From Olleya sp. YS (lineage in GTDB: Bacteria; Bacteroidota; Bacteroidia; Flavobacteriales; Flavobacteriaceae): a DNA stretch of 64,000 nt. Position numbers and translations under genes: made by a program. The notes below the pieces were generated by a model. That model saw nothing but the letters and a program-made list of their open reading frames with translations, was not told where the DNA came from and made no database searches. This document shows, piece by piece, positions 61,333-64,000 of this stretch. Positions within the stretch are counted from its first letter, which is position 1, and every line of letters begins with the position of its first letter. Where the stretch lies: the NCBI RefSeq assembly GCF_029760915.1, contig NZ_CP121685.1, positions 1,524,001 to 1,588,000 on the forward strand. The letters run 5' to 3'.

Positions 61333-62229
61333 TTAGTGATTAATGGTTTTTGCAGCTATGTATTTTGTTATTTGTAAGATTTCATTTTCAAATATGGTTG
61401 CACTTAAAAAATCAAAAATAGATTCAAGTTGTTCAACTTGCATATTTGCAGCATCATGATTACCATTTGTAATGATATTAAGATAATAAGGTTTTTTCAA
61501 AATTTTTAATTTTTCAGCAATAGTATTAGAGCCATCAAGCATGAGGTAACCAGATTTTGTTGGATGACAATTTTGATGAGGAGCAGTACCAAAAGGGACA
61601 ACTTTATCTTTATCGCCATGAATTAGGACTGTAGGTATCGCATTTTTATCTGTAATATAATTAACATCCAATAGAGCTCCTGAGTATGAAATTACCCCAG
61701 CAAAGTTGATGTTTTTGTAATCAGATGGGTTTGATAAAAAATACGATTTCATATAAACTGCGTTTAATATGGTTTCTGCTCCAGCACTACTTCCTGCTGC
61801 AATAATTTTAGTTGTATCCACTTGAAGCATAGTACTATTTTGGTAAATAAAATTAGTCGCATCTAAAAAATCTAAAACAGCTTGATTAAAAGTAAATAAT
61901 TTATCCTCTTTGGGACAATTGCAACCAAAACCCGTGTCTGCACCTAACCTTAATAATCGATAAGAGATTGAAACACCAATGTAACCTCTTGTTGTAGCAA
62001 ATTCTGTAATGTTTTTTTCATCAGTTCCGTTACGAGTACCGCTAGAAAAACCTCCACCATGCATCCAAATTATTACTGGTAAACGATCTGTAGATTTAAT
62101 GTTTTTTGGTGTATAAACATCCATTTTAAGAGTGTCTAAACCTTTGGTAGCGTATGTGAACGTTTTCATATGTTGGGCTTGGGTAGAGAAACTAATTAAA
62201 ATTAAGATTGTAATGTAAATAATTTTCAT
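61333..62229 (-). CDS. Secreted alpha/beta hydrolase (carboxylesterase-like)
   Basis: 298 residues with a signal peptide (cleavage near residue 18, STQAQH). Oxyanion motif IIWMHGGGFSSG, nucleophile in AAGSSAGAE, acid region VLIHGDKDKVV and His in NGNHDAA. Likely a periplasmic or secreted esterase. Not obviously part of the arsenosugar operon, though co-directional 71 bp upstream. Confidence 0.87.
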   Translation of the reverse strand: MKIIYITILILISFSTQAQHMKTFTYATKGLDTLKMDVYTPKNIKSTDRLPVIIWMHGGGFSSGTRNGTDEKNITEFATTRGYIGVSISYRLLRLGADTGFGCNCPKEDKLFTFNQAVLDFLDATNFIYQNSTMLQVDTTKIIAAGSSAGAETILNAVYMKSYFLSNPSDYKNINFAGVISYSGALLDVNYITDKNAIPTVLIHGDKDKVVPFGTAPHQNCHPTKSGYLMLDGSNTIAEKLKILKKPYYLNIITNGNHDAANMQVEQLESIFDFLSATIFENEILQITKYIAAKTINH

Positions 62230-62367
62230 TGAAAGGGTTTAGTTTCAAATTTTAATCAAATAACTAATTTTTTACGTCAAATACATTATTTTTTAGAAAG
62301 TGTTAAGATAAATATCTCTTTTTGCGATGCCTAAAAAGTATTACTTTTAAGTCCTTTTTTAATACAT

Positions 62368-63141
62368 ATGCAAAACTGGATTACTCTTTTAACAGAATTT
62401 AAAAGCAAACAGATACCTGTTGCTTTAATAACTGTAACAAAATGTTTAGGTTCCACACCATGCGTGGTTGGATCTAGAATGATAGTAACAAAAGATAAAC
62501 ATATTCATGGAACAATAGGAGGAGGTAAGCTTGAATATAAAGCAATTGATGAGGCAATTATTGCATTAAAAGAAAACAGAATTATTGAGTCCAACTACAC
62601 ATTAGGTCCAGAATTTGAACAATGTTGTGGTGGAAAAGTAGAATTTATTATAGAACCTATGAATCAATCACCAGAATTATTCTTATTTGGAGCAGGACAT
62701 ATTGGAGTTGAAATCTGTAAATTATTAGTTGACACTCCTTTTAAAATAAACTTAATTGATTCTCGTGAAAATTGGTTTAAAAATATAGAGTTCGATAAAA
62801 GTATCACAACGCATCAAACAAGCGAAACCGATTTTAAAACCTTTAAAGAGGCTGTGAAATGGGGAAGTAATAGTTATATCCTAGTACTAACACATAACCA
62901 TGCAATAGATTTTGATATCATAACTATGGCATTACAAAATGAAACTAAATTTCTAGGATTAATTGGAAGTAAAACCAAAAAAGTACGCTTCAATAATATG
63001 CTTATTAAAGAGATGAATATTCCTGAAGGTATGACTAATGTAGTTTGTCCAATAGGCATAGATATTGGAGGCGATACACCAAAAGAAATTGCTATTAGTG
63101 TCGTTGCACAATTACTACAAACACATTACAAAAATGAGTAA
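62368..63141 (+). CDS. xdhC: XdhC family protein (xanthine dehydrogenase accessory)
   Basis: 257 residues. XdhC/CoxI N-terminal segment TKCLGSTPCVVGSRMIV and GTIGGGKLEYKAI; a Rossmann-type second domain with LFGAGHIGVEICKLL and LIGSKTKKVRF. Matures the molybdenum cofactor of xanthine-dehydrogenase-type enzymes by sulfuration. The dehydrogenase itself is not in the window. Its stop overlaps the start of the next gene by 8 bp. Confidence 0.92.
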   Translation: MQNWITLLTEFKSKQIPVALITVTKCLGSTPCVVGSRMIVTKDKHIHGTIGGGKLEYKAIDEAIIALKENRIIESNYTLGPEFEQCCGGKVEFIIEPMNQSPELFLFGAGHIGVEICKLLVDTPFKINLIDSRENWFKNIEFDKSITTHQTSETDFKTFKEAVKWGSNSYILVLTHNHAIDFDIITMALQNETKFLGLIGSKTKKVRFNNMLIKEMNIPEGMTNVVCPIGIDIGGDTPKEIAISVVAQLLQTHYKNE

Positions 63142-64000
63142 TGTCATTAAAAGCACAGCTAAGAATCCTGTATTACAAAACAATAAGTCCATCATTGATA
63201 AACTTACTGCACTTTGGGCTTTAAATGAGTCTGGTTTAGGTGGTTTTTTACACGTGTTTAACTCACCATTTACAGGATTAATTGTTGGTGGAATAGCTAT
63301 TTTATTGATTAGCCTTATTGCATATTATGCTAAAAATAAATGGCAAGCCATTTTAAAAGCATTGGTCATTGTCTTGATTATTAAAATGGCAGTGAGTCCA
63401 TATTCGCCATTTACTGCTTATATTTCTGTAAGTTTTCAAGCGGTTTTCGGAGCTTTTTTATTTTCTAACTTTTCATGGAAAGGGTTGACTTTAATAGTTT
63501 TAGGTACGGTTACGTTTTTGCAATCTGCTCTTCAAAAATTAATAAAACTTACTATTATTTATGGCACAGAATTTTGGGAAGCTATTAATATTTATGGTGC
63601 ATGGATTCAACAAAAAATGAATTTTGTAACCGAAACAACAACAACATCCCTTATCATAACTGTTTACATTTTAATCTACGGAATTTGTGGTGTGTTAGCT
63701 GGATTATTTATAAAAAGTATAATTGGTATTATCTCCAATAAAACAGAAACTTCTTTTTATTTGACAGAAAAAAAGTCACTAAATAAAAAAGTTAAACCAA
63801 AAACAATAATTAAAACAAAAGTCATCTGGATATGGCTAGCCACAATAGCTATTGTCATATTGGCTTTTGCCATTTTTGGAGGTCCATTATTTGGTTGGCA
63901 AAAAGCGATATACATCATTTTACGAAGCTTTTTAATTTTAATGATTTGGTACTTGGTGTTGGGACCAATTGTTATAAAATTAATTAGTCATTTTTTACAA
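63134..64000 (+). CDS. Polytopic membrane protein, 3' end cut by window edge
   Basis: At least 289 residues, open to the window end. ATG at 63134 overlaps the xdhC stop. At least five hydrophobic segments (LIVGGIAILLISLIAYYA, ALVIVLIIKMAV, SLIITVYILIYGICGVLAG, IWLATIAIVILAFAIFGG, LRSFLILMIWYLVLG). No domain recognised. Because translation is coupled to xdhC it may belong with the molybdoenzyme operon. Confidence 0.7.
   Translation, partial: MSNVIKSTAKNPVLQNNKSIIDKLTALWALNESGLGGFLHVFNSPFTGLIVGGIAILLISLIAYYAKNKWQAILKALVIVLIIKMAVSPYSPFTAYISVSFQAVFGAFLFSNFSWKGLTLIVLGTVTFLQSALQKLIKLTIIYGTEFWEAINIYGAWIQQKMNFVTETTTTSLIITVYILIYGICGVLAGLFIKSIIGIISNKTETSFYLTEKKSLNKKVKPKTIIKTKVIWIWLATIAIVILAFAIFGGPLFGWQKAIYIILRSFLILMIWYLVLGPIVIKLISHFLQ

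Overview
The window is chromosomal DNA from a member of the Bacteroidota, most likely a marine-type Flavobacteriaceae. Evidence: low GC content, TAnnTTTG-type -7 promoter elements, many Sus/Omp-like barrels and Bacteroidota-type lipoproteins, flavobacterial gene pairs (polyprenyl synthetase, sucA/odhB, rplM-rpsI-rpsB-tsf-pyrH-frr, exbB/exbD/exbD), and an arsenosugar gene cluster. No phage, transposase or CRISPR array was seen.

Layout. 1-2.9 kb: a TetR-TolC-adaptor efflux operon running off the left edge. 3-9.4 kb: polyprenyl diphosphate synthase, then 2-oxoglutarate dehydrogenase E1 and E2 with a small secreted protein between them. 9.4-16 kb: a co-directional minus-strand locus made of a PKD/barrel protein, a membrane-anchored periplasmic CHAT peptidase, a retropepsin-like protease, a LuxR-type response regulator, and behind it a five-unit tandem array. 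Each array unit has a palindrome, a -7-like element, a hairpin with a GGG loop and a terminator, and I read it as a family of small RNAs controlled by the regulator. 16-20.4 kb: an ECF sigma/anti-sigma pair next to four minus-strand genes that share an identically spaced promoter (GGGTAACAAA, 15 nt, ATATAA), a self-contained envelope regulon. 20.5-38.6 kb: housekeeping genes (TatD, asparaginase, tRNA-Ser, ExbB/ExbD system, RpoN, AsnRS, RND exporter, TlpA, and a translation block). 38.7-48.4 kb: glycosyltransferases, an Fe-S/FAD redox pair, a glycosidase and BamA-like pair, and an orphan response regulator.

48.7-54.4 kb holds a seven-gene NAD+/ADP-ribose cassette: NrtR, Prs-like, ADP-ribosylglycohydrolase, a small RyR-like protein, the 2'-phosphotransferase KptA, a metallophosphatase, and NadV/NAMPT. 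Three NrtR-type operators precede nrtR and prs. The cassette sits between two perfect 100-bp direct repeats. One is the 3' end of the arsenosugar glycosyltransferase gene and the other is an orphan copy of it, so the cassette looks like a discrete insertion. The Prs-like/NAMPT-like gene pair could be an ordinary nicotinamide salvage route or a NARP1-type route that rebuilds NAD+ from ADP-ribose; the sequence alone does not decide.

54.4-61.3 kb is a tightly overlapping arsenosugar biosynthesis operon (AhpD-like, ArsS, rhodanese, GT, PNP, ArsM, sterol-desaturase-like, DUF547, GT). The right edge carries an esterase, XdhC and a truncated membrane protein.
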